Of a stretch of 64,000 bases of DNA, positions 43,425-52,775 are shown in pieces. Numbering within the stretch: position 1 is the stretch's first letter; each line of letters starts with the position of its first letter. A program made the translations under genes and the position numbers. Under the pieces are notes generated by a model. The model searched no databases. It was not told where the DNA came from and saw only the letters and a program-made list of their open reading frames with translations. The stretch lies in the NCBI RefSeq assembly GCF_903944925.1, contig NZ_CAJATU010000072.1:214833-278832 (forward strand). The letters run 5' to 3'. The DNA is from an uncultured Rhodopila sp. Its GTDB lineage: Bacteria; Pseudomonadota; Alphaproteobacteria; Acetobacterales; Acetobacteraceae.

Positions 43425-43967
43425 ATGATCAGTCCGGCTTTGACCATCCGCACCGGGCGCCTGGTCCTCACGCCTGTCGGCGGGGCCGATTTGCCCGACC
43501 TTCGGGCGATCAAGGCAGATCCGCGGGTGTTCGCGATGATGCTGGGCGGCGTCCGCAACTACGCCGAGACGGCCGAGGATCTGGCCCGCGACGTGATCGC
43601 CTGGGGGCGGCACGGCTTCGGCATCTGGGCGATCCGTGAAGTCGGCAACGGCCGCTTCGCCGGGATCACCGGCCTGGATTTCCGCCCGGACGGCCGCGGC
43701 GTCGCCCTGAGGTTCGCGCTGTGGCCCGAAGCGCAGGGACGCGGCCTCGCGAAAGAGGCTGCCTTCGCGGCGTTACGCTTCGGTCACGAAAACGCGGGAC
43801 TGCCGCGGATCGTCGCCGTCGCGCGGGAAAGCAACTTCGGCTCCCGCATGGTGCTGGGCAGCATCGGCATGCACGAAGCCGGCAGCTTCGAGCAACGCGG
43901 CTATCCGATGATCCTGTATGAGAGCCTGTTTACGAGCTCTGCGACACCTGGTTGCGCATCGCGCTGA
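43425..43967 (+). CDS. GNAT family N-acetyltransferase (RimJ/RimL type)
   Basis: A 180-residue acetyltransferase of the RimJ/RimL-like Acetyltransf_3 group. TGRLVLTPVGGADLPDL is the N-terminal motif, RFALWPEAQGRGLAKEAAFAAL holds the acetyl-CoA loop (Q-x-R-G-x-A), and NFGSRMVLGSIGMHEAG ends the fold. The substrate is unknown. Its last 38 bases overlap the 3' end of the convergent mlaC. Confidence 0.87.
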   Translation: MISPALTIRTGRLVLTPVGGADLPDLRAIKADPRVFAMMLGGVRNYAETAEDLARDVIAWGRHGFGIWAIREVGNGRFAGITGLDFRPDGRGVALRFALWPEAQGRGLAKEAAFAALRFGHENAGLPRIVAVARESNFGSRMVLGSIGMHEAGSFEQRGYPMILYESLFTSSATPGCASR

Positions 43968-44535
43968 TCAGCGCGTCGATGCTGTTGTTGTTGTGTGCCA
44001 GGTAGGACGCGTAATCCTGCCGCTGCGTCAGCCGCAGCGAGGTGCCCTCGGCCACCACGTCGGTGACCTTAGGGTCGGAGGACGGATTGACGATGTGCCA
44101 GTCCACCGCCGTGGGCGGATTGTTCGGGCGCAACACCGTGGTCGAGACCACCGCGTCCTCGTCTTCCATGCGGCTGCGCCCCATGGTGTAGGTCACGCCC
44201 TGGTACTCGCCGAGCTTGGACGTGATGTTTGTCACCAGCACCTCGTGGAACAGCTTGATATACTGCTTCTGCTGCTCCGGCGTCGCCAGCTTCCAATAGC
44301 GACCGAGGCAGAATTTGCCGATGCCGTCCACGTCCACATACGTGTCGATGATACGCGTCATCGCGGCCCGCTTGCTGCTCGCGGTACCGGGGCCGTTCAC
44401 CACGGCCACGAGCTGGTCGCCGAGGGATTTCATGAAGGCCGTGGCTTTCTCCGCGCCCTGGGCGCGGGCCGGGGCGGTGGCGGCGAGCAGGGCCGAAGCG
44501 GCGGCGAAGGTCAGGAAGTGCCGGCGATAGATCAT
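43930..44535 (-). CDS. mlaC: MlaC-type phospholipid-binding protein (Ttg2D family)
   Basis: A 201-residue periplasmic protein of the MlaC/Ttg2D family that shuttles phospholipids between the MlaA-outer membrane complex and the inner-membrane MlaFEDB transporter. The signal peptide MIYRRHFLTFAAASALLAATAPARA has a Tat-like RR. The domain has DVDGIGKFCLGRYWKLATPEQQ and LRLTQRQDYASYLAHNNNSIDALI. I set the start at the ATG at 44533-44535; the longer frame upstream is mlaA shadow. It lies 31 bases downstream of mlaA; mlaFED are not in the window. Confidence 0.93.
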   Translation of the reverse strand: MIYRRHFLTFAAASALLAATAPARAQGAEKATAFMKSLGDQLVAVVNGPGTASSKRAAMTRIIDTYVDVDGIGKFCLGRYWKLATPEQQKQYIKLFHEVLVTNITSKLGEYQGVTYTMGRSRMEDEDAVVSTTVLRPNNPPTAVDWHIVNPSSDPKVTDVVAEGTSLRLTQRQDYASYLAHNNNSIDALISAMRNQVSQSS

Positions 44536-44566
44536 CAGATATTCCGAGCTCCGGTAACGGGGTCGT

Positions 44567-45391
44567 TTACTTGCTGGACTCGTTCGCCGCCTGCGGGAAC
44601 CAGACGGGGACGGTAGCGCGATTGTCGTTACGCATATCTTCGATTTGAGAATGCCGGTGCTGGCGGTAAAGGCTCCGGAAGGTCGCATACGGGTCGAGTG
44701 CCGTCTTCTTGATCTGATCCAGGGTATCGAGCACCCGCTCACGTGAATCCAAAGCGTTTACGCCCCAGCGCGACCAGTTGAAAGCCTTAAGACCGACATT
44801 TCCGGGGCCACCAACCCAGGTGAACGGGTCGAGCGCGATGTTGACGCCGAAGCCGATGGCGTCGCGCGGATCGCTCGGGCCGAGCACCGGCAGGAACAGG
44901 AACGGACCCTCCGGCACGCCCCAGTTCGCCAAGGTCATGCCGAAATCGGCATCGTGGTCCGGGTAGCCCCACTTCTTGGCGACGTCGAAGATGCCGAGCA
45001 CGCCGACGGTCGTGTTGATGACGAGGCGCATCGCGGTATCGCCCGCGCGCCGCGGCTTGCCTTGCAGCATGTCGTTGGTCAACTGCATGGGCGAGCCGAT
45101 ATTGGACAGCAGGTTGTGGATGCCCTGCCGCACCGGTCCGGGCAGCACGAAGCGATAGGCCTGCGCCGCCGGCTTCAGGATCACCGTGTCGATGCCGTTG
45201 TTGATCGCATAGAACACCCGGTTTGTCGGCTCCAGCGGGTCGTTCGTCTGCTGATAATCCGCCACCGCGTCCGGATCGTCCGGCGGCGGTTTGGTGGCGC
45301 ATCCGGCCAGGCCGATGAAAACGATCGCGGACAGGGCCAGAAGCCATGAAGTCCCACGAAACGGGGGGCGGGCACGTGGGACAGATCGCAT
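44567..45391 (-). CDS. mlaA: MlaA (VacJ) outer-membrane lipoprotein
   Basis: A 274-residue lipoprotein that removes phospholipids from the outer leaflet of the outer membrane. The signal ends in lipobox LAGC (FIGLAGCATK, about residues 29-32). The MlaA domain has DPLEPTNRVFYAINNGID, NNLLSNIGSP-like segments and FGMTLANWGVPEGPFLFLPVLGPSDPRD. The ATG at 45389-45391 has GAGG upstream; a GTG at 45424 is possible but less likely. Forms a two-gene mlaA-mlaC operon, divergent from metF. Confidence 0.94.
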   Translation of the reverse strand: MRSVPRARPPFRGTSWLLALSAIVFIGLAGCATKPPPDDPDAVADYQQTNDPLEPTNRVFYAINNGIDTVILKPAAQAYRFVLPGPVRQGIHNLLSNIGSPMQLTNDMLQGKPRRAGDTAMRLVINTTVGVLGIFDVAKKWGYPDHDADFGMTLANWGVPEGPFLFLPVLGPSDPRDAIGFGVNIALDPFTWVGGPGNVGLKAFNWSRWGVNALDSRERVLDTLDQIKKTALDPYATFRSLYRQHRHSQIEDMRNDNRATVPVWFPQAANESSK

Positions 45392-45614
45392 CAGCTTCCT
45401 CAGGCCAGGGCTGGACACGCGCAATCAGCGCGCGCGTCCGGGCGGACACACACATGGCGAGTCTGTATCGCGTTGGAACACCCTGACATTGAGTTTTCCG
45501 TGAACAGCTCGACTCGTTGCGTCTAACATGCGGCCGGGTGCTATGGGAATCCCGCCTGACCGTTGAAGCACGCGATCGCTTGCTTTTCTTTCCGAAACCG
45601 GAGATTCAACGCCC

Positions 45615-46568
45615 ATGGACACGCCGCTCGACCCTGCCTCCGACACATTGCATCGCTGGCTGACCGGCCCGCGCGTTCCCGGCCTGCCGGTGCGGACGGC
45701 TGATTTGCCGGCGCCGAAGCTGTCGTTCGAGTTCTCGCCGCCACGCACCGAGGCGCTGGAACAGCAACTTTGGGCCTGCATCAAGCGCTTGGAGCCGCTT
45801 GCGCCGCGCTTCGTGTCGGTCACCTACGGCGCGGGCGGTTCCACCCAGGCGCGGACGCATGCGACCGTGTCGCGCATCGTGCAGGAAACCAGCCTTGTTC
45901 CAGCCGCGCATCTGACCTGCGTCGGTGCCGTGCGGGAGGCGGTGGATCAGGTCGCTCGCGACTATTGGAATGCCGGCATCCGCCATATCGTCGCGCTGCG
46001 CGGCGATCCGCCGCAGGGCACGGTCTATACGCCTTATCCGGGCGGCTATCCGTTTGCCGCCGATCTGGTGGCGGGCCTGCGGGAGGTGGCGGATTTCGAG
46101 ATTTCCGTGGCGGCCTATCCGGAGGTGCATCCGGCCGCGTCCAACCCGATGGCCGATCTGGAAAATTTGAAGCGCAAGCTGGATGCCGGGGCGACGCGGG
46201 CGATCACGCAGTATTTCTTCGATACCTCGACCTATCTGCGATTCCTGGATCTCTGCCTGGCAGCGGGCATCACGGCGCCGATCGTGCCGGGGATCATGCC
46301 GGTGTCGAACTACGCGCAGATCGTCAAGTTTTCCGCCATGTGCGGGGCCAGCGTCCCGACCTGGATGGGCCGCCTGTTTGAGGGAACGGAAGAGGATCCG
46401 GAAACCCGCCGCATGGTCGGCATGGTGATCGCGGCGGAGCAGGTGCGGCTGCTACAGGCGAACGGGGTGGATGAGTTCCACTTCTATACGCTGAACCGCC
46501 CGGACCTGACATACGCGATCGCGCATGTGCTGGGGGTGCGGGCGGCGGCATCGTCTGGATCAGCTTAA
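45615..46568 (+). CDS. metF: MetF, methylenetetrahydrofolate reductase
   Basis: A 317-residue FAD-dependent enzyme that makes 5-methyl-THF for methionine synthesis. Motifs: FEFSPPRTE at the N-terminus, SVTYGAGGSTQART, HLTCVG, ALRGDPP, and DAGATRAITQYFFD. Length is normal. No riboswitch is evident in the 223-base gap shared with mlaA. The stop lies inside the end of the convergent toxin gene (9-base overlap). Confidence 0.96.
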   Translation: MDTPLDPASDTLHRWLTGPRVPGLPVRTADLPAPKLSFEFSPPRTEALEQQLWACIKRLEPLAPRFVSVTYGAGGSTQARTHATVSRIVQETSLVPAAHLTCVGAVREAVDQVARDYWNAGIRHIVALRGDPPQGTVYTPYPGGYPFAADLVAGLREVADFEISVAAYPEVHPAASNPMADLENLKRKLDAGATRAITQYFFDTSTYLRFLDLCLAAGITAPIVPGIMPVSNYAQIVKFSAMCGASVPTWMGRLFEGTEEDPETRRMVGMVIAAEQVRLLQANGVDEFHFYTLNRPDLTYAIAHVLGVRAAASSGSA

Positions 46569-46916
46569 ACCGATCGCCTCGGCCACCTGGCGCCGAATAC
46601 GGGCGAGCTGATCAGGGGCGATGCGAGATCGCGTTGCCCGCAGGCGTGCCGCAGATGTCGAGGCGACAAACGGAGCCAGCGCGTAGCACCGCTTTGTGCA
46701 GCCATTCTCGCTGTTTGGCTCGATCGGCTCCATGAGGCCGGGGATCGCGAGGTCTGCATCTTCGGTCAGCGGCACCAGGATGACGTTCGGATAAGCCGGG
46801 CCAAACAGCGCCTCGTCCTCGATGACGACTGCCGGCCGCAATTTTTTGGGTTCCTTGGGCAGGGCGTCGCCACGCCAGTCGGCGATGACGAGATCACCCG
46901 CCGTGAAAGTTGCCAC
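46560..46916 (-). CDS. MazF/PemK-like toxin of a type II toxin-antitoxin pair
   Basis: A 118-residue PemK/MazF-like protein; the family are sequence-specific endoribonucleases. FTAGDLVIADWRGD, KKLRPAVVIED and the PNVILVPLTEDADL strand are typical, with a C-terminal helix IAPDQLARIRRQVAEAIGL. The GTG start directly abuts the TAA of the antitoxin (no spacer), so synthesis is coupled. Its last nine bases overlap the end of metF on the other strand. Confidence 0.88.
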   Translation of the reverse strand: MATFTAGDLVIADWRGDALPKEPKKLRPAVVIEDEALFGPAYPNVILVPLTEDADLAIPGLMEPIEPNSENGCTKRCYALAPFVASTSAARLRATRSRIAPDQLARIRRQVAEAIGLS

Positions 46917-47159
46917 TTACAATCCGTCGGAGCGCGGGGTGCCCCAGAATTCGGCAAAATCCCGGGCCTCGGGGTTCTCGGCGATGTGGCGCGCCACTGC
47001 CGCACTGTGGGACCGGATGGCATTGCGCCGAACCTCGCGCGCCGCATCGGCGGCGATCTGGCGCAGATAGGTGGCCAAGCCAATGCCGCGGCTTCTGGCT
47101 TCCGTCTCCAGCGTAGCCTGGACGCCGTCGTCGGGCCTGACAGAGATGGGAGCGCTCAT
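46917..47159 (-). CDS. Antitoxin of the MazF-like pair
   Basis: An 80-residue protein. The N-terminal half has a ribbon-helix-helix look (ISVRPDDGVQATLETEARSRGIGLATYLRQIA), and the acidic C-terminal half (ENPEARDFAEFWG) should wrap the toxin. The ATG at 47157-47159 has AGGAGGACAT upstream. Autoregulation by antitoxin binding to the AT-richer stretch at 47165-47215 is likely but not shown. Confidence 0.82.
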   Translation of the reverse strand: MSAPISVRPDDGVQATLETEARSRGIGLATYLRQIAADAAREVRRNAIRSHSAAVARHIAENPEARDFAEFWGTPRSDGL

Positions 47160-47442
47160 TGTATGTCCTCCTGACGACTTCAGTGTAGTACAGTATCGGC
47201 GACAAATCGCCGACACAAAAACCAGCCGATCGGCAGTGACGTGATCGGTGCCCGGGAATGTCTCTTCACATCGACCAAAGTCTTCCGCCCAGCCTTTCAC
47301 GCCACCTTGCATGGACCTTTAGAGGTTTAGCTGCGTTCGAGGGCTTTCCTGCCGCCTGACCCGCGTTCTTGACAGCGCCACAACGGCCGTCCGGCCATCC
47401 TCCCGTTTCCACGCCACCCCGAACTGCCCTATATCCTGCGGC

Positions 47443-49653
47443 GTGCCGACACCAACGCCCCTCGCCCCCGACTACCTGAACCGCCTCAACCCCGAACAGC
47501 GCGCCGCCGTCGAGACCGTCGATGGTCCGCTGCTGGTGCTGGCCGGTGCCGGCACGGGAAAAACCCGCGTGCTGACCACACGCTTCGCCCATATCCTGCT
47601 GACCAGTCGGGCCTTCCCCAACCAGGTACTGGCCGTCACCTTCACCAACAAGGCGGCGCGAGAAATGCGCGAGCGGGTCAGCGCCATCCTCGGCCAGCCC
47701 GCCGAGGGCCTCTGGCTCGGCACTTTCCACGCCCTGTGCGCGCGGATGCTGCGGCGCCACGCCGAGCATGTCGGGCTGTCGTCCAACTTCACCATCCTGG
47801 ACACGGACGACCAGCTACGCCTGCTGAAGCAGGTGATGGAGGCCGAGCGCATCGACACCAAGCGCTGGACTCCAGCCGGGCTGATGGGGGTGATCCAGCG
47901 CTGGAAGGACCGCGGCCTGACGCCGGCGCGGATCACGCCGAATGAGGACTCCGACTTCACCAACGGCCGCGCGCAGGCGCTGTATGCGGCGTATCAGGAG
48001 CGGCTGCGCACCCTGAACGCGGCGGATTTCGGCGACCTGCTGCTGCACATGACGGAAATCCTGCGCACGCAACCCGATGTGCTGGCCGATTACCACCGCC
48101 GCTTCCGCTACATCCTGGTGGACGAGTACCAGGACACCAACCTGGTGCAATACCTCTGGCTTCGGTTGCTCGCCCAAGGCCACCGCAACATCTGCTGCGT
48201 CGGCGACGACGACCAGTCGATCTACTCCTGGCGCGGCGCCGAGGTGGAAAACATCCTGCGCTTCGAGAAGGATTTCGAGGGCGCGCATATCGTCCGTCTC
48301 GAATCCAACTACCGCTCGACAACCTGCATCCTCGCCGCCGCGTCCGGGCTGATCGCGCATAACGAGGGACGGCTGGGCAAGACCTTGCGGCCCGGACGGG
48401 CGGACGCGCAGGGCGGCGAAAAGGTCTCCATCGTCGAACTCTGGGACTCCGACGAGGAAGCCAAGATGGTCGCCGGCAAGATCGAGGAGATGCGCCGTAA
48501 TGGCGACAGCCTGGCGGAGATGGCTGTCCTGGTGCGCGCCGGCTTCCAGACCCGCGCCTTCGAGGAGCGCCTGATCACCCTCGGCGTGCCCTACCGCGTC
48601 GTTGGCGGGCTGCGCTTCTACGAACGCGCCGAAATCCGCGACGCTATCGCCTATATGCGCGCGACCGTGCAGCCGGCGGACGACCTGGCGTTCGAGCGCA
48701 TCGTCAATGTGCCCCGCCGCGGTGTCGGCGATGCGGCTTTGCGGACCATGCACGAGACCTCGCGGGCGATGGCGATCCCGTTGCAGGCCGCGGCGGCGCA
48801 TCTGGTGCAGAGCGGGGGTTTGAAAGGCAAGCTGAAGGAGGCTATCGGCGGCCTGCTGCGTCAGTTCGGCCAATGGCGAGACATGTTGGCGGTGGACGGC
48901 CATGTCGTCACCGTCGCCACCATGCTGGACGAGAGCGGCTACACCGAGATGTGGAAGCAGGACAAATCCGCCGAGGCGCCGGGGCGGCTGGAGAACCTGA
49001 AGGAACTGGTCCGCGCTCTGGCCGATTTCGAGACCCTGGCCGGCTTCCTCGACCACGTCGCGCTGGTGATGGAGAACGAAGAACGCTCGGACGATGCCAA
49101 GGTCAGCCTGATGACCCTGCACGGCGCCAAGGGCCTGGAATTCGACACCGTGTTCCTGCCGGGCTGGGAGGAAGGCGTGTTCCCGAACCAGCGGTCGATG
49201 GACGAAAGCGGCAACAAGGGCCTCGAGGAAGAGCGGCGCCTCGCCTATGTAGGCCTGACCCGGGCGCGGCGGCGCGCCATCGTCAGCCACGCCGCCAACC
49301 GGCGCATCTACGCCAATTGGCAGAGCAGCATCCCCAGCCGCTTCCTGGATGAGATCCCGGCCGAGCAGGTCGAGCGGACGGGATCCTCGCACGTCGCGCG
49401 CGACCAGCGGGTGGCAGCGGCGACGGCGTTCTCCGGCCAGTTCCCGCTGGTGGCGCGGCGGCCCAAGGTGATCGACGCCTGGGAACAGCCCGGCCGGCCG
49501 GCGCGCGCGGATGCGATCCCGGTGGGGTCGCGGGTGTTCCACCAGAAATTCGGCTACGGCACGGTTACCGCGGCCGATGACGACAAACTCGACGTGCATT
49601 TCGAAACATCAGGCGACAAGCGCGTGCTTGACCGCTTCGTGGAGCGCGCCTGA
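47443..49653 (+). CDS. uvrD: UvrD/PcrA-type ATP-dependent DNA helicase
   Basis: A 736-residue superfamily 1A 3'-5' helicase for nucleotide excision and mismatch repair. Walker A GAGTGKT is at residues 35-41, with VTFTNKAAREM (motif Ia), YILVDEYQDTN (motif II), CVGDDDQSIYSWRGAE (motif III), MTLHGAKGLEFDTVFLPGWEEG (motif V) and LAYVGLTRARR (motif VI). The C-terminal Tudor-like RNAP-binding module FHQKFGYGTVTAADDDKLDVHF is present. The GTG start fits the family N-terminus. Stop and prmA start overlap as TGATG. Confidence 0.96.
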   Translation: MPTPTPLAPDYLNRLNPEQRAAVETVDGPLLVLAGAGTGKTRVLTTRFAHILLTSRAFPNQVLAVTFTNKAAREMRERVSAILGQPAEGLWLGTFHALCARMLRRHAEHVGLSSNFTILDTDDQLRLLKQVMEAERIDTKRWTPAGLMGVIQRWKDRGLTPARITPNEDSDFTNGRAQALYAAYQERLRTLNAADFGDLLLHMTEILRTQPDVLADYHRRFRYILVDEYQDTNLVQYLWLRLLAQGHRNICCVGDDDQSIYSWRGAEVENILRFEKDFEGAHIVRLESNYRSTTCILAAASGLIAHNEGRLGKTLRPGRADAQGGEKVSIVELWDSDEEAKMVAGKIEEMRRNGDSLAEMAVLVRAGFQTRAFEERLITLGVPYRVVGGLRFYERAEIRDAIAYMRATVQPADDLAFERIVNVPRRGVGDAALRTMHETSRAMAIPLQAAAAHLVQSGGLKGKLKEAIGGLLRQFGQWRDMLAVDGHVVTVATMLDESGYTEMWKQDKSAEAPGRLENLKELVRALADFETLAGFLDHVALVMENEERSDDAKVSLMTLHGAKGLEFDTVFLPGWEEGVFPNQRSMDESGNKGLEEERRLAYVGLTRARRRAIVSHAANRRIYANWQSSIPSRFLDEIPAEQVERTGSSHVARDQRVAAATAFSGQFPLVARRPKVIDAWEQPGRPARADAIPVGSRVFHQKFGYGTVTAADDDKLDVHFETSGDKRVLDRFVERA

Positions 49654-50651
49654 TGGCCAATCATCCGATCCCGCTGGAAACCGTCTCCGTCGATGTGCCG
49701 GAAGACGCGCTGGAGGCGTTCGAGTCGGCGTTCCTGACCGCGTGCTCAACCGTCGGGTTCTTTCTGGACGAAGACACCGGCATCTGGCGGGTCGAAGGCG
49801 TCAAGCCCATCGGCGTTGATGAGGGCGAACTGGCCGCCGGCCTGGCGTTGGCCTCGGCGGTGACCGGGGTGACGCCGGTGCTGAACCGCGTGGCGACGGA
49901 GGCGGGCGGCTGGCTCGCCCGGACCTGCGAGGCGTTTCCCGAGACGCTGATTGGCAGGCGCTTCGCCGTGCGCGGCACCCACGTGGATGGTTCGGCTGCG
50001 CCAAACCGGATCACCTTGACCCTGGATGCCGGCTTGGCCTTCGGGTCGGGTGAGCATGAATCCACCCGCGGCTGTCTGGTCGCGCTGGAAGAGGTGGCGC
50101 GGCGGCGGCCTCAGCGCATTCTGGACCTGGGAACCGGCTCTGGCATTTTGGCGATGGCGGCGGCGCGGCTGCTGAACCGGACGGTGCTGGCATCGGATAT
50201 CGACCCCTGGTCGGTGCGCGTGGCGCGGGACAATGCGGCGCTGAACGGGGTGGGGCACCTGGTGCGGCCGGTGCTGGCCGACGGGTGGCGCGATTCGGCG
50301 GTGCGCGGCGGCGGACCGTACGACCTGGTGTTCGCCAACATCCTGGCCCGGCCGCTCTGCCTGATGGCGAAAGACCTGGCGGCGCATCTGGCGCCTGGAG
50401 GCACGGCGATTCTGGCGGGACTGCTGGCGACCCAGGCGCGCTGGGTACTGTCGGCGCACCGTCGGCAGGGGCTGCGGCTGGTGCGGATGCTGCCGCAAGG
50501 GGCGTGGCGGACGATCGTGGTGCGGAAGGGAGGGGGACAAAGTGTGGTGCGGACCGCGACCGTCTGCGTCAGGGCCGGCATTCGCATTTCAATACCAGGT
50601 CGCCATGGCGTTTCCGCTGGTGGCGCCCCGCCTGTGCCTGGATTGGTCTAA
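49653..50651 (+). CDS. prmA: PrmA, ribosomal protein L11 methyltransferase, with C-terminal tail
   Basis: A 332-residue protein; PrmA trimethylates ribosomal protein L11. GLAFGSGEHESTRGCL and the SAM motif LDLGTGSGILAMAA (about residues 157-170) are clear, as is DLVFANILARPL. The normal family end is near WRTIVVRK (about residue 290); the frame then continues another ~40 residues of low similarity, as if the original stop was lost. Coupled to uvrD by a one-base overlap. Confidence 0.92.
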   Translation: MANHPIPLETVSVDVPEDALEAFESAFLTACSTVGFFLDEDTGIWRVEGVKPIGVDEGELAAGLALASAVTGVTPVLNRVATEAGGWLARTCEAFPETLIGRRFAVRGTHVDGSAAPNRITLTLDAGLAFGSGEHESTRGCLVALEEVARRRPQRILDLGTGSGILAMAAARLLNRTVLASDIDPWSVRVARDNAALNGVGHLVRPVLADGWRDSAVRGGGPYDLVFANILARPLCLMAKDLAAHLAPGGTAILAGLLATQARWVLSAHRRQGLRLVRMLPQGAWRTIVVRKGGGQSVVRTATVCVRAGIRISIPGRHGVSAGGAPPVPGLV

Positions 50652-50840
50652 AATCTGGCGTCTTGGCGTCCGGGCGTTTCAAACAAGCGTCAAACCGTGC
50701 ACGGTCGGGCATTCGGCACCCTGCGGGACAAGTCCAAACCGTGACACTCTTCCGGGGAGTGCGGATGCGGGCAGGTAGTGTTTTCAGGCACCCCCAAACC
50801 ACTCTATCTTCTCATCCATTAACCTCGGGAGGTCCGAATC

Positions 50841-51539
50841 ATGGCCGGCATACAAATCAAGGCAACCGACGGCAGCGGCGAGTTCACCGCCTACGTCGTG
50901 GAACCGAAAGCCAAGCCCGCGGGCGTCGTGGTGCTGATCCAGGAAATCTTTGGCGTCAATCAGGCGATGCGCGATACCGCCGCCTGGGTGGCCGATCTCG
51001 GGTTCATTGCGGTGGCTCCGGATTTGTTCTGGCGGATCGAGCCGGGCATCGACATCACCGACAAGTCCGATGCCGAGTGGAAGCGGGCGTTCGAACTGTT
51101 CCAGGCGTTCGACCAGGTGAAGGGCGTCGAGGACCTGAAGGCCACCGTCGCCGCCGCCCGCACCCTGCCCGGCGCCAACGGCAAGGTCGCGACCATGGGA
51201 TACTGCCTCGGCGGCCGGCTGGCGTTCATGATGGCGGAACAATCCGATGCGGACGCCAACATCTCCTATTACGGCGTCGGACTGGACGGGCTGCTTGACG
51301 GCTTAAGCAAGATCAGGAAGCCGCTGGTGGTCCACATCGCCGACAAGGACGAATATTTCCCGCCCGAAGGCCGCGCCAAGGTCGTTGCCGCCACCAAGGG
51401 CCATCCGCATATCGACAGCTTTGTCTACCCGAACGCGGACCATGCCTTCGCCCGGGTGAACGGGATCCATTGGGACGGGCTGTCGGCGACGATCGCCAAC
51501 GGACGCAGCGCCGAGGCATTGGCGGCGGCGCTGGCGTGA
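50841..51539 (+). CDS. Dienelactone hydrolase family protein
   Basis: A 232-residue alpha/beta hydrolase. The nucleophile is Cys122 in GYCLGG, with Asp168/170 and His201 (DHAFAR) completing the triad; VVVLIQEIFGVN is the N-terminal motif. Carboxymethylenebutenolidase activity is the type reaction, but many members have other substrates and no aromatic-ring genes are nearby. GGGAGG precedes the ATG. Its stop overlaps the CoA-transferase start as GTGA. Confidence 0.92.
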   Translation: MAGIQIKATDGSGEFTAYVVEPKAKPAGVVVLIQEIFGVNQAMRDTAAWVADLGFIAVAPDLFWRIEPGIDITDKSDAEWKRAFELFQAFDQVKGVEDLKATVAAARTLPGANGKVATMGYCLGGRLAFMMAEQSDADANISYYGVGLDGLLDGLSKIRKPLVVHIADKDEYFPPEGRAKVVAATKGHPHIDSFVYPNADHAFARVNGIHWDGLSATIANGRSAEALAAALA

Positions 51540-52762
51540 CCGATGCACCTGCCGGCAAGGGGCTGGCGAAATCCGCCGGCGCCCTGGCCGGGGTCAAGGT
51601 CATCGACCTGACGCGCGTGCTGGGCGGCCCGTACTGCACGATGATCCTGTCCGACCACGGAGCGGACGTGATCAAGATCGAGCCGCCGCAGGGCGACGAG
51701 GTGCGCGACTGGGGGCCTCCGTTCCATGCCGGCGACGCCAGTTATTTCATCGGCGTCAACCGCAACAAGCGCGCGATCGCGCTGGACCTGGGCAAGCCGC
51801 AGGGCAAGGCGGTGCTGCTGCGCCTGCTGCACGGTGCGGACGTGCTGATCGAGAACTTCAAGCCGGGCGCCATGGAAAAATGGGGCCTCGGTTACGGGGC
51901 GGTGCTATCGCAGCGGTTTCCGGGGCTGATCCATTGCCGCGTTTCCGGCTTCGGCGGCGACGGGCCGCTGGGCGGCCTACCGGGTTACGACGCAATCCTG
52001 CAGGCGATGACGGGACTCATGAGCGTCAACGGCGATGCACAGACCGGGCCGATGCGGCTGGGCACCGCCATCGTTGACATGGGCACCGGGCTTTATGCCG
52101 CCATTGGCATCCTGATGGCGCTGCATGAGCGGGCGCGGTCCGGACAGGGCCAGTATCTGGATATGACGCTGTACGACTGCGGCCTGGCGCTGCTGCATCC
52201 TCAGGCGGCAAATTATTTCCTCAACGGCAAGCGGCCGGCGGGCACCGGCAACCCGCATCCGAACCTGGTACCGTACGACAAATATCCCACGCGCACCTGC
52301 GACATCTTCATCGCCAGCGGCAACAACGGCCAATTCCGCAAACTCTGCGACCTGATCGATCGGCCCGGGCTGGCCGACGATCCGCGCTTCGCCAACAACG
52401 GGGAACGCAACGAAAATCGCGTCGCGCTGACCCTCGCGCTGGCGGCGGCGTTCATGGAGCACGATGGCGAGGCACTGGCGTTGCGGCTGATCCGCGCGGG
52501 CGTGCCGGCCGGGCCGGTGCGATCGGTGGATGAGGCCGCGGTGGCGCCGCATACCGCGCATCGTGAGATGGTCACCGAGCTGGACTGGTATACGGGCATC
52601 GGCACGCCGATAAAATTCAGCCGCACCGGAGGCGGAACGCGCCGTCCACCGCCGAAATTCGCGGAGCATGGGGTGGAAATCCTGGCCGAGCACGGCTATA
52701 CCGCGGCCGAAATAGATGCGCTGGGAGAGGCTGGTGTGCTACACCGGCAACGACGCATCTAG
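51536..52762 (+). CDS. CaiB/BaiF family III CoA-transferase
   Basis: A 408-residue formyl-CoA transferase-like protein. GVKVIDLTRVLGGPYCTMILSDHGADVIKIEPP is the N-terminal signature; the catalytic Asp is in VDMGTGLYAAIGI; ADVLIENFKPGAMEKWGLGY and SGFGGDGPLGGLPGYD are standard motifs. It moves CoA between carboxylic acids; the substrate is unknown. The GTG at 51536 overlaps the upstream hydrolase stop. Co-translation suggests the two act in one pathway. Confidence 0.93.
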   Translation: MTDAPAGKGLAKSAGALAGVKVIDLTRVLGGPYCTMILSDHGADVIKIEPPQGDEVRDWGPPFHAGDASYFIGVNRNKRAIALDLGKPQGKAVLLRLLHGADVLIENFKPGAMEKWGLGYGAVLSQRFPGLIHCRVSGFGGDGPLGGLPGYDAILQAMTGLMSVNGDAQTGPMRLGTAIVDMGTGLYAAIGILMALHERARSGQGQYLDMTLYDCGLALLHPQAANYFLNGKRPAGTGNPHPNLVPYDKYPTRTCDIFIASGNNGQFRKLCDLIDRPGLADDPRFANNGERNENRVALTLALAAAFMEHDGEALALRLIRAGVPAGPVRSVDEAAVAPHTAHREMVTELDWYTGIGTPIKFSRTGGGTRRPPPKFAEHGVEILAEHGYTAAEIDALGEAGVLHRQRRI

Positions 52763-52775
52763 TCTGGATTTTGTC

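Noticed and set aside
43112..43639. 175-codon frame before and across the GNAT gene start
   Set aside because: Residue composition is that of an out-of-frame read; GNAT motifs lie in the other frame.
45392..45614. SAM or other riboswitch before metF
   Set aside because: No recognisable conserved core or pairing pattern in this short gap.
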